Shown here piece by piece: positions 53,721 through 62,390 of a stretch of DNA of 64,000 bases. The stretch's first letter is position 1. Every line of letters begins with the position of its first letter. This stretch comes from JAKIWV01 sp963773945. Its GTDB lineage: Archaea > Thermoplasmatota > Thermoplasmata > Lutacidiplasmatales > UBA184. The position numbers and the translations under genes are program-made. The notes beneath the pieces are model-generated. The model saw nothing but the letters and a program-made list of their open reading frames with translations. It did no database searches and was not told the DNA's origin. The stretch lies in NCBI GenBank assembly GCA_963773945.1, contig CAVZDD010000005.1, forward strand, positions 310,001 through 374,000, written 5' to 3'.

Positions 53721-55850
53721 GTGGCGGCCAAATCCAAGGAGAGCTCCGACCGCTCCGGCGCGTGGCGGCTGGCGGATTCTAGTTCCGCGTATCTGAGGGG
53801 GGCGCGTGAGCAGGCGATCGACTGGTATCCGTGGGGCGAGGAGGCCTTCGAAGCGGCCAAGCGGCTCAACCGTCCGGTGCTGCTCGATATCGGGGCCGTC
53901 TGGTGCCACTGGTGCCACGTCATGGACGAAGGCACGTACTCCGACGACACGGTGGCGCGGCTCATCGGGCAACACTTCGTGGCGGTGAAGGTCGACCGCG
54001 ACGCGCATCCCGAAGTGGACCGTCGGTATCAGCGCCAGGTCAATGCGTTGACCGGTGAGGGCGGGTGGCCGTTGACGGCGTTCTTGACGCCGAAGGGCGA
54101 GACGTTCTTCGGCGGCACGTATTTTCCGCCCCAGGAGGGTTTCGGACGCCCGGGATTCCGCCGCGTGTTGCTCGAGATCTCGCGGCTCTGGCGGGAGGAG
54201 CCCGACAAGGTCCGGGAGAACACGGAGGCGCTCGCCACGGCGATGACCCACGAGCACCATGGAACGGGACGCGCAACGGCGCTCTCCAGCTCCGCGTTAG
54301 TCGACTCGGTGAGGACCTCGATCCTTTCCTCCTTCGACCCCATCCACGGAGGGTTCGGGGTGTCGCCCAAGTTCCCGCACCCGACGGCCGTCTCCTTCCT
54401 CTTGTGGGACGCATTCGCTTCCGGCGAGGAGGGTTCCGCCGAGCGAGCCCGCCTCACCCTCTCGCGAATGGCCGACGGCGGCGTGTACGACCACGTTGGT
54501 GGGGGGTTCCACCGGTACTCCGTCGATGAGGGGTGGCACATCCCGCACTTCGAAAAGATGAGCATCGACAACGCGGCGCTCCTTTCCTCTTATGCCGAGG
54601 GATACCGCCGCTTCGGCGACGACGGGTTCCGGGACGTCATGCGCGGGACCGTCGGGTGGATCCAATCCACGCTGGCGGATCCCCGCGGGGGTTTCGGTGC
54701 GAGCCAGGACGCCGATAACGCGCCCGGCGACGACGGCGGGTACTTTACCTGGAGTCGCCCCGAACTCAAGGCCATCCTGGACGCGCCGGAACTTCGACTC
54801 ATCTCGCGCTACTTCGGCGTGGGAAGCGAGGGACGCATGCCGCACGATCCCGAACGGAACGTCCTCTTCCGGTTGATGTCGCTACCAGAAGCGGCGGAAG
54901 GCTCCGACTTGGATGCGCCTCAAGCCCGGAAAGTCCTGGACGGGGCCATCTGTAAACTTGCCGTGGCGCGGCTCCGCCGGCCGCGTCCGGTCGTGGACCC
55001 GGCGCTTTACGCGAGCCTGAACGGGGGATTCATCCGCGCGCTGACCGCCGCGTCGGTGGCCTTGAACGATCCGACGTTGCTCGCCACCGCCCGTGCGGCC
55101 GCCGACCGTTTCCTGGCGGAGGGGTTCGATCCGTCGCGGGGCATCGCGCACCAATTAGGACATCCGACGGCCCAAGGGTTCGGCCATCTCGAGGACCAGG
55201 CCGAGTTCGCGTGGGCCCTAACGGAACTCGCCGGCCAGACGGTGGAGCCCACCTATCTGCGTCACGCCATCGAACTCTACGAACTCCTCCTTTCGAAGTT
55301 CCGGGTCGAGGGAATGCCGCTGCGTGATATCGCCCCCGACCTCTACGACGGGCCCTCGATCGGGGCAGTGGGCGAGCCCGCCTTCCCGATCGAAGACATG
55401 CCGCACATGTCGCCGAACGCCGCCGTCGCCCTCGGGCTGCTCCGGCTCGCCTCCCTCACCGGCGACGAGCGGTGGCGGGGGGAGGCCCGCCAGATCATTG
55501 CGGCCGCTCTCTCGCGGCTGGAACGCGCCGGACTCTTTGGTGCCGGCATGGCCCTGGCGGCCGGCATCGCGGAGACCGAACCGGTCCGCGTGGTGATTCA
55601 GGGGACAGGCCCTGAAGCCGACGCTTTATGGGACGCGGCCCGAAACGCCTGGCATCCCAACGTCTGGGTCTTCCGCGGAACCCCTCCGCCGCCCTTCTCG
55701 CTCCCCGAGGAACTCGCCACCGCGGCGACCCGGCCAACGGCGGCTCGCGCCCTAGTCTGTTGGGGAATGCGATGCGCTCCCCCGGTCACGGACCCGGAAC
55801 GCCTGCGGACCCTCGTCGCGAGCCGCTCGGCAGCGGCACCGCCGGCCTGA
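53721..55850 (+). CDS. Thioredoxin-domain protein of the DUF255 (YyaL/SSP411) family
   Basis: A 709-residue protein. The N-terminal thioredoxin-like domain has DIGAVWCHWCHVMDEGTYSD, then NALTGEGGWPLTAFLTPKG and GGTYFPP. The remaining 500 residues form an alpha/alpha toroid like N-acylglucosamine 2-epimerase (GGVYDHVGGGFHRYSVDEGW, HFEKMSIDNAALLSSYAEGY). The function is not established; a role in protein or metabolite quality control has been suggested for relatives. GTG start at 53721. Its end overlaps the convergent phosphoesterase gene by 65 bases. Confidence 0.9.
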   Translation: MAAKSKESSDRSGAWRLADSSSAYLRGAREQAIDWYPWGEEAFEAAKRLNRPVLLDIGAVWCHWCHVMDEGTYSDDTVARLIGQHFVAVKVDRDAHPEVDRRYQRQVNALTGEGGWPLTAFLTPKGETFFGGTYFPPQEGFGRPGFRRVLLEISRLWREEPDKVRENTEALATAMTHEHHGTGRATALSSSALVDSVRTSILSSFDPIHGGFGVSPKFPHPTAVSFLLWDAFASGEEGSAERARLTLSRMADGGVYDHVGGGFHRYSVDEGWHIPHFEKMSIDNAALLSSYAEGYRRFGDDGFRDVMRGTVGWIQSTLADPRGGFGASQDADNAPGDDGGYFTWSRPELKAILDAPELRLISRYFGVGSEGRMPHDPERNVLFRLMSLPEAAEGSDLDAPQARKVLDGAICKLAVARLRRPRPVVDPALYASLNGGFIRALTAASVALNDPTLLATARAAADRFLAEGFDPSRGIAHQLGHPTAQGFGHLEDQAEFAWALTELAGQTVEPTYLRHAIELYELLLSKFRVEGMPLRDIAPDLYDGPSIGAVGEPAFPIEDMPHMSPNAAVALGLLRLASLTGDERWRGEARQIIAAALSRLERAGLFGAGMALAAGIAETEPVRVVIQGTGPEADALWDAARNAWHPNVWVFRGTPPPPFSLPEELATAATRPTAARALVCWGMRCAPPVTDPERLRTLVASRSAAAPPA

Positions 55851-56646
55851 GCAGACCGAGATCCGTCCCGTCGAGTAAGTACGCCCGGGCCGAGCCGCGC
55901 AGGACGAACCGCTTCCAGAGGAAGGTCCGGTAGCGCGCCGGTGCGGTCCGATTGAGGGACTCCGTCCCCGTGAGCGGATTCAGGGCCGGCAGCACGATGA
56001 GCTCTCGGGCGAGGATCGGCCCGTGCTTCCGGCGGCGGCGATCCCGGACCGGCGGGGGAAGCTGAACCCGGAGCCAGCAGCGCGATTTTCCGCCGGTCCC
56101 CTCGACCGAAGGCGCTAGCCGGAATCCGGGATGCAAGTGGCCGGCGACGAGCGTCGGCGCTCGCAAGACCGCGTTCGAGGGCCACGCATGTCCGTGGAAG
56201 ACGCCGACGGTACCGAGACGGACCCCACCCACCGCATGGAGGTGGACCTCCCGGGGAAGCGCGCGGGCCAACCCCACGTCGTGATTGCCCGGCACCACGC
56301 CGACGGCGAGCCCCGCTCCCAACAGCGTGGAAAAGAAGTCGAAAAGCTCGCGCTTCAGCGGCGGCGACATGCCCACGATCGGTTGCTTGAGGTCCCCGGC
56401 AAAGACCAGGGTGTCGGCGCGTGTGGCCTTCGCCGCCGTCAGGAGTTCCTCGGCCATTTCGTCCGCCCGGGCTCCCGGGGGGCTCGGCTGGCCGGGGCGG
56501 AAACTCCCTAATCCCAGATGGGCGTCCGCTGCGATCGGTCCTCCGCCGCGGGAACCCCCCGCTGGCAGCACTTGGAGGACCGGATGACCAGGCACGGGCC
56601 GGACGATTTCGGGTTCCACGGGTCGTGCGACTCGCGCGGGCTCCAT
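55786..56646 (-). CDS. Metallophosphoesterase (SbcD/calcineurin-like)
   Basis: A 286-residue protein with the full calcineurin-like set: IAADAHLGLG, FAGDLKQP, VPGNHDVG, FHGHAWP and AGHLHPGF. Archaeal relatives lie beside helicases and are thought to act on nucleic acid ends. The C-terminal part (YRTFLWKRFVLRGSARAYLL) is conserved-looking; the last 20 residues overlap the neighbour and may be spurious. ATG 56646, about 65 bases after a TATA box shared with the divergent HTH gene. Confidence 0.85.
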   Translation of the reverse strand: MEPARVARPVEPEIVRPVPGHPVLQVLPAGGSRGGGPIAADAHLGLGSFRPGQPSPPGARADEMAEELLTAAKATRADTLVFAGDLKQPIVGMSPPLKRELFDFFSTLLGAGLAVGVVPGNHDVGLARALPREVHLHAVGGVRLGTVGVFHGHAWPSNAVLRAPTLVAGHLHPGFRLAPSVEGTGGKSRCWLRVQLPPPVRDRRRRKHGPILARELIVLPALNPLTGTESLNRTAPARYRTFLWKRFVLRGSARAYLLDGTDLGLLRPAVPLPSGSRRGSAGVPGP

Positions 56647-56710
56647 GAGCGTTCCCGCACCCCGGCCATCGATCCGGCCCGACCGCCCTCGGCGGGGCCG
56701 ATAGTTGTCA

Positions 56711-56720
56711 TTTATATACA
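56711..56720. promoter_or_regulatory. Shared TATA box between the phosphoesterase and HTH genes
   Basis: TTTATATACA on the plus strand reads TGTATATAAA on the minus strand. On the plus strand it predicts a start near 56742, so the HTH gene at 56745 would be leaderless. On the minus strand it gives a start near 56690 and a leader of about 45 bases for the phosphoesterase. Confidence 0.62.
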
Positions 56721-56744
56721 ACCCTTCGCTGATTCCGTCTGAAG

Positions 56745-57794
56745 ATGATGCAGGAAGGAGCGCGCGACCGGTCGGTCTCTTCGATCCAGGCCGTGCTCGA
56801 GAAGGCGGGCTTCTTCGTCACCGACACCCACAGCGTACGGCCGACGAGCTTCGACCTCATGGCACGTCGTGATTCGACGCTCGTCATCCTGAAGATTCTC
56901 AAGAACATCGATGCGCTCGACGCCCCGGAAGCCGACCGCCTTCGCGAGCTCTCGACGCTGTTCGGTGCCGAGGTCCTGGTCATCGGCCAATCCTCCGGAG
57001 CCACCGACCTCGAGTCGGGGGTGGTCTACTATCGCTACGCCGTCCCGATCATCACGGAGGCGAGCCTCGAGGAGTACCTCCTCGAAGGCGTTCCGCCGTT
57101 CCTGTTCTCCAGCCCCGGAGGGATCTTCGTGCGCGTCGACGGCGGTCGGCTCCGAGAGCTGCGGGAAGCGCACAACCTCTCCCTGGGGGCCCTCGCCTCG
57201 GTGGCCGGCGTGTCCCGCCGGACGATCCAACTCTACGAGGGAGGGGCCGGCGCCGAGGTCGATGTGATCGAGCGACTCGAGCGATTCCTGAAGGAACCCA
57301 TTGCGGAGGCCATTGACCTCTTATCGGCCCTTGAAGGCACCGCCCCCCGGAAACTCGCTTCCGAATCCGCCCAGGGTTCCTCACCGACTGAGGCGGACTC
57401 CCGGGGAGAGAACCCGCACGGCTCCAAACCCGCGCGCCACCTCGCGCGTACAGGCGACCCGCTACGGGACGGAGTCTTCCGGCAACTCGATGGAATGGGC
57501 TGGGAGGTCCACGTCACGATCCGCTGCCCCTTCGATGCCTTCACCCGGGGAACTCCTGGCGGCGAGAAGGAATTCTTGCTCACCGGCGTCGGGACGCTGC
57601 GCAGCGCCCAACACCGGGCCGAGGTCATGGTCGGACTCGCGCGGGTGGCGGAGGGCCACGCAGTCTTTGTCGTCGGCGAGGCCGGAAAGCACACCACGAT
57701 CGAGGGCGTCCCGGTGGTGACGACGCAGGAACTCCGGCGCACCCGGGCCCGCGACGATTTCTTCGAGTTGATCGAGGAGCGCGAATCCTGGTGA
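56745..57794 (+). CDS. Archaeal HTH-type transcriptional regulator (nuclease-like N-terminal domain)
   Basis: A 349-residue regulator of a conserved archaeal family. The first 110 residues resemble a restriction-endonuclease fold (VLEKAGFFVTDTHSVRPTSFD, TLVILKILKNIDALD) that probably does not cut DNA. The XRE-type HTH is near residue 133-160: LREAHNLSLGALASVAGVSR then TIQLYEGG. A second nuclease-like or ligand domain ends the protein. No target is visible. It overlaps the next gene by four bases (GTGA). Confidence 0.85.
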   Translation: MMQEGARDRSVSSIQAVLEKAGFFVTDTHSVRPTSFDLMARRDSTLVILKILKNIDALDAPEADRLRELSTLFGAEVLVIGQSSGATDLESGVVYYRYAVPIITEASLEEYLLEGVPPFLFSSPGGIFVRVDGGRLRELREAHNLSLGALASVAGVSRRTIQLYEGGAGAEVDVIERLERFLKEPIAEAIDLLSALEGTAPRKLASESAQGSSPTEADSRGENPHGSKPARHLARTGDPLRDGVFRQLDGMGWEVHVTIRCPFDAFTRGTPGGEKEFLLTGVGTLRSAQHRAEVMVGLARVAEGHAVFVVGEAGKHTTIEGVPVVTTQELRRTRARDDFFELIEERESW

Positions 57795-58432
57795 TCGCCG
57801 AGCGACTGCCCGGTCGCCCGACGGTCTTACTCGTGGGCAGCGTGCGGGGACTGTCCGACGAGGTCGGACCGGTTCAAGAGCAGTTGGCGACGTTCGACCC
57901 CGGGGCTGTCGCCGTGAGCCTCTCCCCCGAGGAAACGGAAGCCCTGACCCAGTACTTCGTCGGGACGCCCACGGAACCCGTCGTCCCGCTCAGCGCCTCG
58001 GAGTCGTCGCACGCGGTGGGACTGGCCCGGATCTCGGAGGTGCAGGTCCCGGCACCCGCGCTCTTAGGCGCCGTCGATTGGGCGACCCGCGGGGGACGCC
58101 CGGTGTTCGGGGTGGACCCTCCGGAAGATTCCTACGCCGAGATGTTTGCCGCCCATATCGGATACTTCGAGCTCGTGCGCCGAACGCTCCGGGAACGCCA
58201 ACTCGTCAAGCGGCCGCCGGACGTGGAGACGGCGGACGAATATGCCCTCGCCTGGGACCGCACGATGCAGCCCGGCGCCGGCTCGGAACGTCTCGCGCGG
58301 GCCCGGGACGAGTTCGCGGTTGGACGGGTTCGCGAGCTGGGCCAGGAGTACCCCAAGGTCGCCCTGGTCGTGGACCGTGAACGGTTCGATTCGTTCCGGA
58401 AGGTTCTCGGCAACGCCCCCGGGTCGCGATGA
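57791..58432 (+). CDS. Hypothetical protein, possibly TraB-like
   Basis: A 213-residue protein from GTG 57791. It reads TVLLVGSVRGLSDEVGPVQE and later DPGAVAVSLSPEETEALTQY, which resembles the opening of the TraB/PrgY family. GVDPPEDSYAEMFAAHIGYF and a C-terminal VALVVDRERFDSFRKVL follow. The match is weak, so treat the family as a guess. The 4-base overlap with the HTH regulator makes co-expression likely. Confidence 0.65.
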   Translation: MIAERLPGRPTVLLVGSVRGLSDEVGPVQEQLATFDPGAVAVSLSPEETEALTQYFVGTPTEPVVPLSASESSHAVGLARISEVQVPAPALLGAVDWATRGGRPVFGVDPPEDSYAEMFAAHIGYFELVRRTLRERQLVKRPPDVETADEYALAWDRTMQPGAGSERLARARDEFAVGRVRELGQEYPKVALVVDRERFDSFRKVLGNAPGSR

Positions 58433-58444
58433 CCCTCGGGCGGG

Positions 58445-58987
58445 TCAGACGTCGGATTCCAGGATCGCTTCGATCCGGTCGCGGGCCGCGCGCCGGAACT
58501 CCTCAAGGGCCCCCTCGTTGATCAGCATCCCGTCGGCGAGGCTGAAGGCGTTCCCGATGCCCCATTTGAGCTCGCGGCGGTCCCGGTCGTAGAATTCCTG
58601 GAGCGACATCCCGTCGTCGCCCCGGCTGCGCTTGATCATCCGGTCGTAGCGGGTCTCCGGTGAGGCGAAGATGCCCAGGACGAACAGGTCCCCGAAGTTG
58701 TGGCGGAAGACCGTCACCTCATGGTCCGACCGGCACCCGTCGACGAGCATCTTGGTCTCGATCAATTTCGGAACGGCGCGCTGGGCCCAGACGCCCGGGC
58801 CGTGCTTCTCCCGTTCCTCGTTGGCGACGCGGCCGAGATTGGCGTTCGTGAGGGCCAGCCCCCGCCGACGGGTCTCGTCCCGGACCAGGTCGCCCATCTT
58901 CAGGGTGGCGAGGCCGATCGACTGCGCAACGGCAATGAGTTCGTCCTTGCCCGAGCCCGGCATCCCGACGGTGACGATGAGCTTCAT
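58445..58987 (-). CDS. UPF0200 family AAA/nucleoside-kinase-like protein
   Basis: A 180-residue P-loop protein of the archaeal UPF0200 family. Walker A is VTVGMPGSGKDELIAVA; VDGCRSDHEVTVFRHNF is the conserved middle, and MIKRSRGDDGMSLQEFYDRD the late basic part. It resembles dephospho-CoA or adenylate kinases; the substrate is unproven. The ATG overlaps the stop of the coiled-coil gene (ATGA). Confidence 0.87.
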   Translation of the reverse strand: MKLIVTVGMPGSGKDELIAVAQSIGLATLKMGDLVRDETRRRGLALTNANLGRVANEEREKHGPGVWAQRAVPKLIETKMLVDGCRSDHEVTVFRHNFGDLFVLGIFASPETRYDRMIKRSRGDDGMSLQEFYDRDRRELKWGIGNAFSLADGMLINEGALEEFRRAARDRIEAILESDV

Positions 58988-59643
58988 AGTTGGTCGTGTT
59001 CCCCGGGAGTCTCACCGGTGTCGGGAGGAGGCGGCGGTGGGCCGCCCGCCGGGGGCGAGCGGCTGGCCGCCACGTACTGGGCGGCATCCGATTCCGTGGC
59101 CATCTGGAGTCGGTCGGCGCGCTTCTGATAGTTCGCCGCTTCGTTCTGCGCGGCCCGGATCTGGTCGCTGAGGCGGTCGGCCTTGACCTTGAGGACGGCG
59201 CTTTGCTGCGTCTTGATGGCCGCCCGGTGCTCGATGCGTCGGGCCTTGTGCTGGACGTCGACGACCTTCTGCTGCAGCTGTCGGATCCGGTAGTGGAGCC
59301 CGGTGATGTCCGACCCGACGGTGTGGGCGGTCTGTTGCGACGTGGTGGTCTGGATCGTCCGCTCGTGCTGGGCCATCTCCTGCTGATACTCGGGGATTCG
59401 TTCGAGCACTTTCTCGGCTTTTTCGCGCAAGAGCGTGGCGTAGTGACGGAGTTTCTCGATCTTCGTGTGCAGGCGGGCCATGCGCGCCTGGATCTTCGCC
59501 GCGAGCCGCTCGTTCTTGGCCGCGAGCTCGCGGAGCTTCGTGATGTCGGCGTAGCCCTCGCTGCCCAGCCAGTGGGAGGTGCCGCTCAGGTGGGCGGAAG
59601 GCGTGCTCGAGGGCGGCGGAGGAGGCGCTTGATCTCCTCGCAT
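58984..59643 (-). CDS. Coiled-coil protein of unknown function
   Basis: A 219-residue protein. Residues 30-185 are almost entirely helical and heptad-like (AAKNERLAAKIQARMARLH, EYQQEMAQHERTIQ, KADRLSDQIRAAQNEA). Both ends are Pro-rich and flexible, so a structural or scaffold role is likely. I do not recognise a family. It overlaps the UPF0200 gene by four bases, suggesting the two work together. TATA box at 59673-59680. Confidence 0.75.
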   Translation of the reverse strand: MRGDQAPPPPPSSTPSAHLSGTSHWLGSEGYADITKLRELAAKNERLAAKIQARMARLHTKIEKLRHYATLLREKAEKVLERIPEYQQEMAQHERTIQTTTSQQTAHTVGSDITGLHYRIRQLQQKVVDVQHKARRIEHRAAIKTQQSAVLKVKADRLSDQIRAAQNEAANYQKRADRLQMATESDAAQYVAASRSPPAGGPPPPPPDTGETPGEHDQL

Positions 59644-59672
59644 GCTCTCGGGGGTTGTAACGTCAGACGGCG

Positions 59673-59680
59673 CATATATG
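59673..59680 (-). promoter_or_regulatory. TATA box of the coiled-coil/UPF0200 pair
   Basis: Minus strand CATATATG, about 33 bases before the ATG at 59643. It predicts a transcript with a leader of only a few bases. Confidence 0.62.
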
Positions 59681-59719
59681 GATTCCCTCGTTAGAAGGAA
59701 CGCCCCGCAGTCGGGTCGT

Positions 59720-61237
59720 TCACTCGACGGCTTCTAGCGGGGCGGGTCGGGGGGCGACCCGGCTCGCCTGAAGCAGAGCGACCAAGACGTCGAGCGTAAC
59801 CCGTTCCTGTCCCTTGGAGTCTCGGTCCCGCAGCGTGGCCGTGCGGACCCCCACCGACGGGGCTTCGAGGCTCTCCCGGTCGAGCGTGACGCAGTAGGGA
59901 ACGCCGAGCTCGTCCATCCGGGCATAGCGACGCCCGATCGAGCCCCCGGCGTCGAACTCGGCCTGGATACCGGCCTTGCGAAGGGCCTGGACCCACCGAC
60001 GCGCCTCCGAGGTATGTGCCTTCTTCATGAGCGGGAAGACGCCGACGGTGGACGGTGCAAGGTACGGGGGAAGTCGCCAGACCGTTCGGTCTCCCTCCGT
60101 GACCAGGCCGAGGTCCGCCAGCGCCCAGACATTCCGGTCCACGCCGAACGTGACCTCAAGGACGTGGGGGAGGAGACGTTCGCCGCCCTCGAGCACGACG
60201 GACAGGTCCTTGCCGGACCCCGTGGAGTGACGGCCGAGGTCGTAGTCGCCCCGGTAGTGGACCGCGCCGAGCTCCTTGTAGCCCCCCAGGCTTTCGAGCT
60301 TGACCTCAAAGTCGAACTGGATCCGATTGTAGAACGCTCGCTCGGTGTCGGACTTCTCTAACAATCGGATCGCGTCGGTTGGGTACCGCAGGACGTCGCG
60401 GAAGAACCGATAGAGGTGAGCCGCGAAGAACAGATAAAATTCCGGAAGGCCCCCTTCGACCAGGGACCGTGCGCTCTGCCACTCGGGAGTCTCCTGCCCG
60501 GCGGTGCGGCGCGCCACGCGCAAGACGGGCAGCATTTCGTCCGTGACAGACGCGAACGGGAGCGGGAACGACGCGGGGTTGAAGAAGACCTGAAGCTCCG
60601 CTTGCGTGAAGCTGCGCATCCGGAACAGCACCTGTCGGGGTGCGATCTCGTTCCGGTAGGCTTTTCCGACGACTCCAATGCCCAGGGGGAGGGCGTGCCG
60701 GCCGACGTCCCACATACGAGAGAAGGCGAGGTAGCTGCTCTGGGCGGTCTCGGGGCGCAGGTAGGCTCGCTCCCCGCCGGCGGCCCCGAAGTCGAACCCG
60801 AACATCAGGTTGAACGGCCGCGGTACCGAGAGTTCCGTCGACCCGCACTGCGGGCATCGGACGGGGTGCTGTTTGAGCAGCTCGCCGATCTGCGCCGGGG
60901 AGAGTCCGTCGACGCCTTCCGGGCGCCACTTCTCGAGGATCGTCTCCGCCCTAAAGTGGTTCTTGCACTTCGCGCAAGTGACCTCGGGGTCGGTGAAGTT
61001 CTCGAGGTGCCCCGAGGCTCGGACCACCGCTTCCGGAAGGATCTCGCCCGCATCGATCCGGTAGAAGTCGTCGGAGAGTCCCACGAACCAGGCCGCCCAG
61101 GCCTCCTCCACCTGGCGCTTCACCTGGGCGCCGGCCGGACCGTAATCGTAGAGTCCCTGCGCGCCGCCGTAGATCTCGGCGGTGGGCCAGAGCACGCCCC
61201 GTCGTCGGAGGAGGGCGAAGAGCTCGTCATACTTCAT
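59720..61237 (-). CDS. glyS: Glycyl-tRNA synthetase
   Basis: Class II, eukaryote/archaeal-type GlyRS (505 residues). The N-terminus LLRRRGVLWPTAEIYGGAQG is followed by GLYDYGPAGAQVKRQVEE, a Zn-like pair (CAKCKNHF, CPQCGS), motif 2 region AYRNEIAPRQVLFRMRSFTQ, and the anticodon-binding domain ending VLVALLQAS. The catalytic GVDRNVWALADL segment is near residue 365. ATG 61237, 15 bases downstream of the amidohydrolase stop. Confidence 0.95.
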   Translation of the reverse strand: MKYDELFALLRRRGVLWPTAEIYGGAQGLYDYGPAGAQVKRQVEEAWAAWFVGLSDDFYRIDAGEILPEAVVRASGHLENFTDPEVTCAKCKNHFRAETILEKWRPEGVDGLSPAQIGELLKQHPVRCPQCGSTELSVPRPFNLMFGFDFGAAGGERAYLRPETAQSSYLAFSRMWDVGRHALPLGIGVVGKAYRNEIAPRQVLFRMRSFTQAELQVFFNPASFPLPFASVTDEMLPVLRVARRTAGQETPEWQSARSLVEGGLPEFYLFFAAHLYRFFRDVLRYPTDAIRLLEKSDTERAFYNRIQFDFEVKLESLGGYKELGAVHYRGDYDLGRHSTGSGKDLSVVLEGGERLLPHVLEVTFGVDRNVWALADLGLVTEGDRTVWRLPPYLAPSTVGVFPLMKKAHTSEARRWVQALRKAGIQAEFDAGGSIGRRYARMDELGVPYCVTLDRESLEAPSVGVRTATLRDRDSKGQERVTLDVLVALLQASRVAPRPAPLEAVE

Positions 61238-61252
61238 CGGGATACGCTGCCC

Positions 61253-62320
61253 TCAGTCGGCCTCGGTCGGAACAATAAGCTGTTCGGTGGCTCGCGTGAC
61301 CAGTTGATAGGCGGGGTCTTCCGCCGGCAATCGGAGGACGAGCGGGGTTCCGGTCATGCCGGGCGCCACGCGGGCCCGTCCCGGCTCCTCGAGCCAGAGC
61401 CAGGGCTCCACGTAGGCCGCCCGGGCGAGATACTGCGAGTCGACCGGATGACCCAGCAACCGTCCCGACAGATACGCGAACTCAGTCTCTCGGAAGATCG
61501 ACGGAGCATTGAGCATCGCATTATCGGAACCGATCAGGAGGCGGATCCCCGCCCGCGCGAACGCGGAGAGGTCCGGTCCCCGGCCGAAGAGCGCGTTCGA
61601 GCGCAGGTTCACCGCCACCGGAATCCGGGCCTTGGCGACGGCCTCGAGGTCGTCCGGCGTGGCCTTGGTCAAATGCACGAGAAGGTCGGGCCGGGGCAGG
61701 AGATAAGCATCGGGCTTTTCCCGCATCTCTTCGCTCGCGTGGAGGGCGAACCACTTGCCGGCGCGGTGGGCCCGGTTCGCCATGATCGTGCGCGTCAGCG
61801 AGTTCTCCTCTCTCGCCGAGCTCACCCCGATCCCGTCCGCGATGCGGAGCAGGCGGGACAGTTCGCCGGTCTCGACCGGGCGACGGACTGGTCGCCCCAT
61901 GATCCGAACCTCGATCGGGAGGTCCTTGGCCGCGCGCCGGAGTTGTTCGACGCCCGGCACCCCTTCCTCCCGGAAGTCCACGACGGCGGCGATGCCTTCG
62001 CGGACCATTTGCTCGAGGGCGGTGCGCATCGCCCGTTCCTTGTCCTCGGGCGAGAGCGAGGCGAGGAGCCGGAACTTGAGCCCGCGCGGTCCGACGATCT
62101 CCCCGACGGGTGCGAGGGGGGGTTCCCGGGCGGCACCGGCGTCGCCCAAGTGTGTATGGGAATTGACGGGTCGGGGCGTTACGATGCCCCGAATCTTTCG
62201 CTCCTTTCCTCGGCGCGAATCGGAACCGGGGGTTCCGATCTCGACGACGCGGCCCTTCCGGAACCGGACGTAGGCCGGTCGGGCGCCGTCGACGTCCACG
62301 ATGGCTCCCTCGACGATCAC
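61253..62320 (-). CDS. Amidohydrolase-family protein
   Basis: A metal-dependent hydrolase of the amidohydrolase superfamily, with about 355 residues. The strand-1 motif is TPRPVNSHTHLGD, then VVDFREEGVPG, ALHASEEM, LLVHLTK and LIGSDNAMLNAPSIF with the late Asp. This pattern fits deaminases or chlorohydrolase-type enzymes acting on nucleosides or methylthioadenosine, but the substrate is unknown. Start GTG 62320 agrees with a TATA box at 62354-62362; GTG 62350 is also in frame. Confidence 0.82.
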   Translation of the reverse strand: MIVEGAIVDVDGARPAYVRFRKGRVVEIGTPGSDSRRGKERKIRGIVTPRPVNSHTHLGDAGAAREPPLAPVGEIVGPRGLKFRLLASLSPEDKERAMRTALEQMVREGIAAVVDFREEGVPGVEQLRRAAKDLPIEVRIMGRPVRRPVETGELSRLLRIADGIGVSSAREENSLTRTIMANRAHRAGKWFALHASEEMREKPDAYLLPRPDLLVHLTKATPDDLEAVAKARIPVAVNLRSNALFGRGPDLSAFARAGIRLLIGSDNAMLNAPSIFRETEFAYLSGRLLGHPVDSQYLARAAYVEPWLWLEEPGRARVAPGMTGTPLVLRLPAEDPAYQLVTRATEQLIVPTEAD

Positions 62321-62353
62321 CGGCGATTCCCTTCCGCCCCTACCACCCACAGT

Positions 62354-62362
62354 ACCTAAAAG
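62354..62362. promoter_or_regulatory. TATA-like box between the amidohydrolase and PfkB genes
   Basis: CCTAAAAGT on the plus strand and ACTTTTAGG on the minus strand, in the 70-base divergent gap. On the plus strand the start would fall near 62385, making the PfkB gene at 62391 nearly leaderless. On the minus strand the start would fall near 62333, just before GTG 62320. Confidence 0.5.
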
Positions 62363-62390
62363 TCCCCGCGGGTGGTCGAGTCAGAGACCC

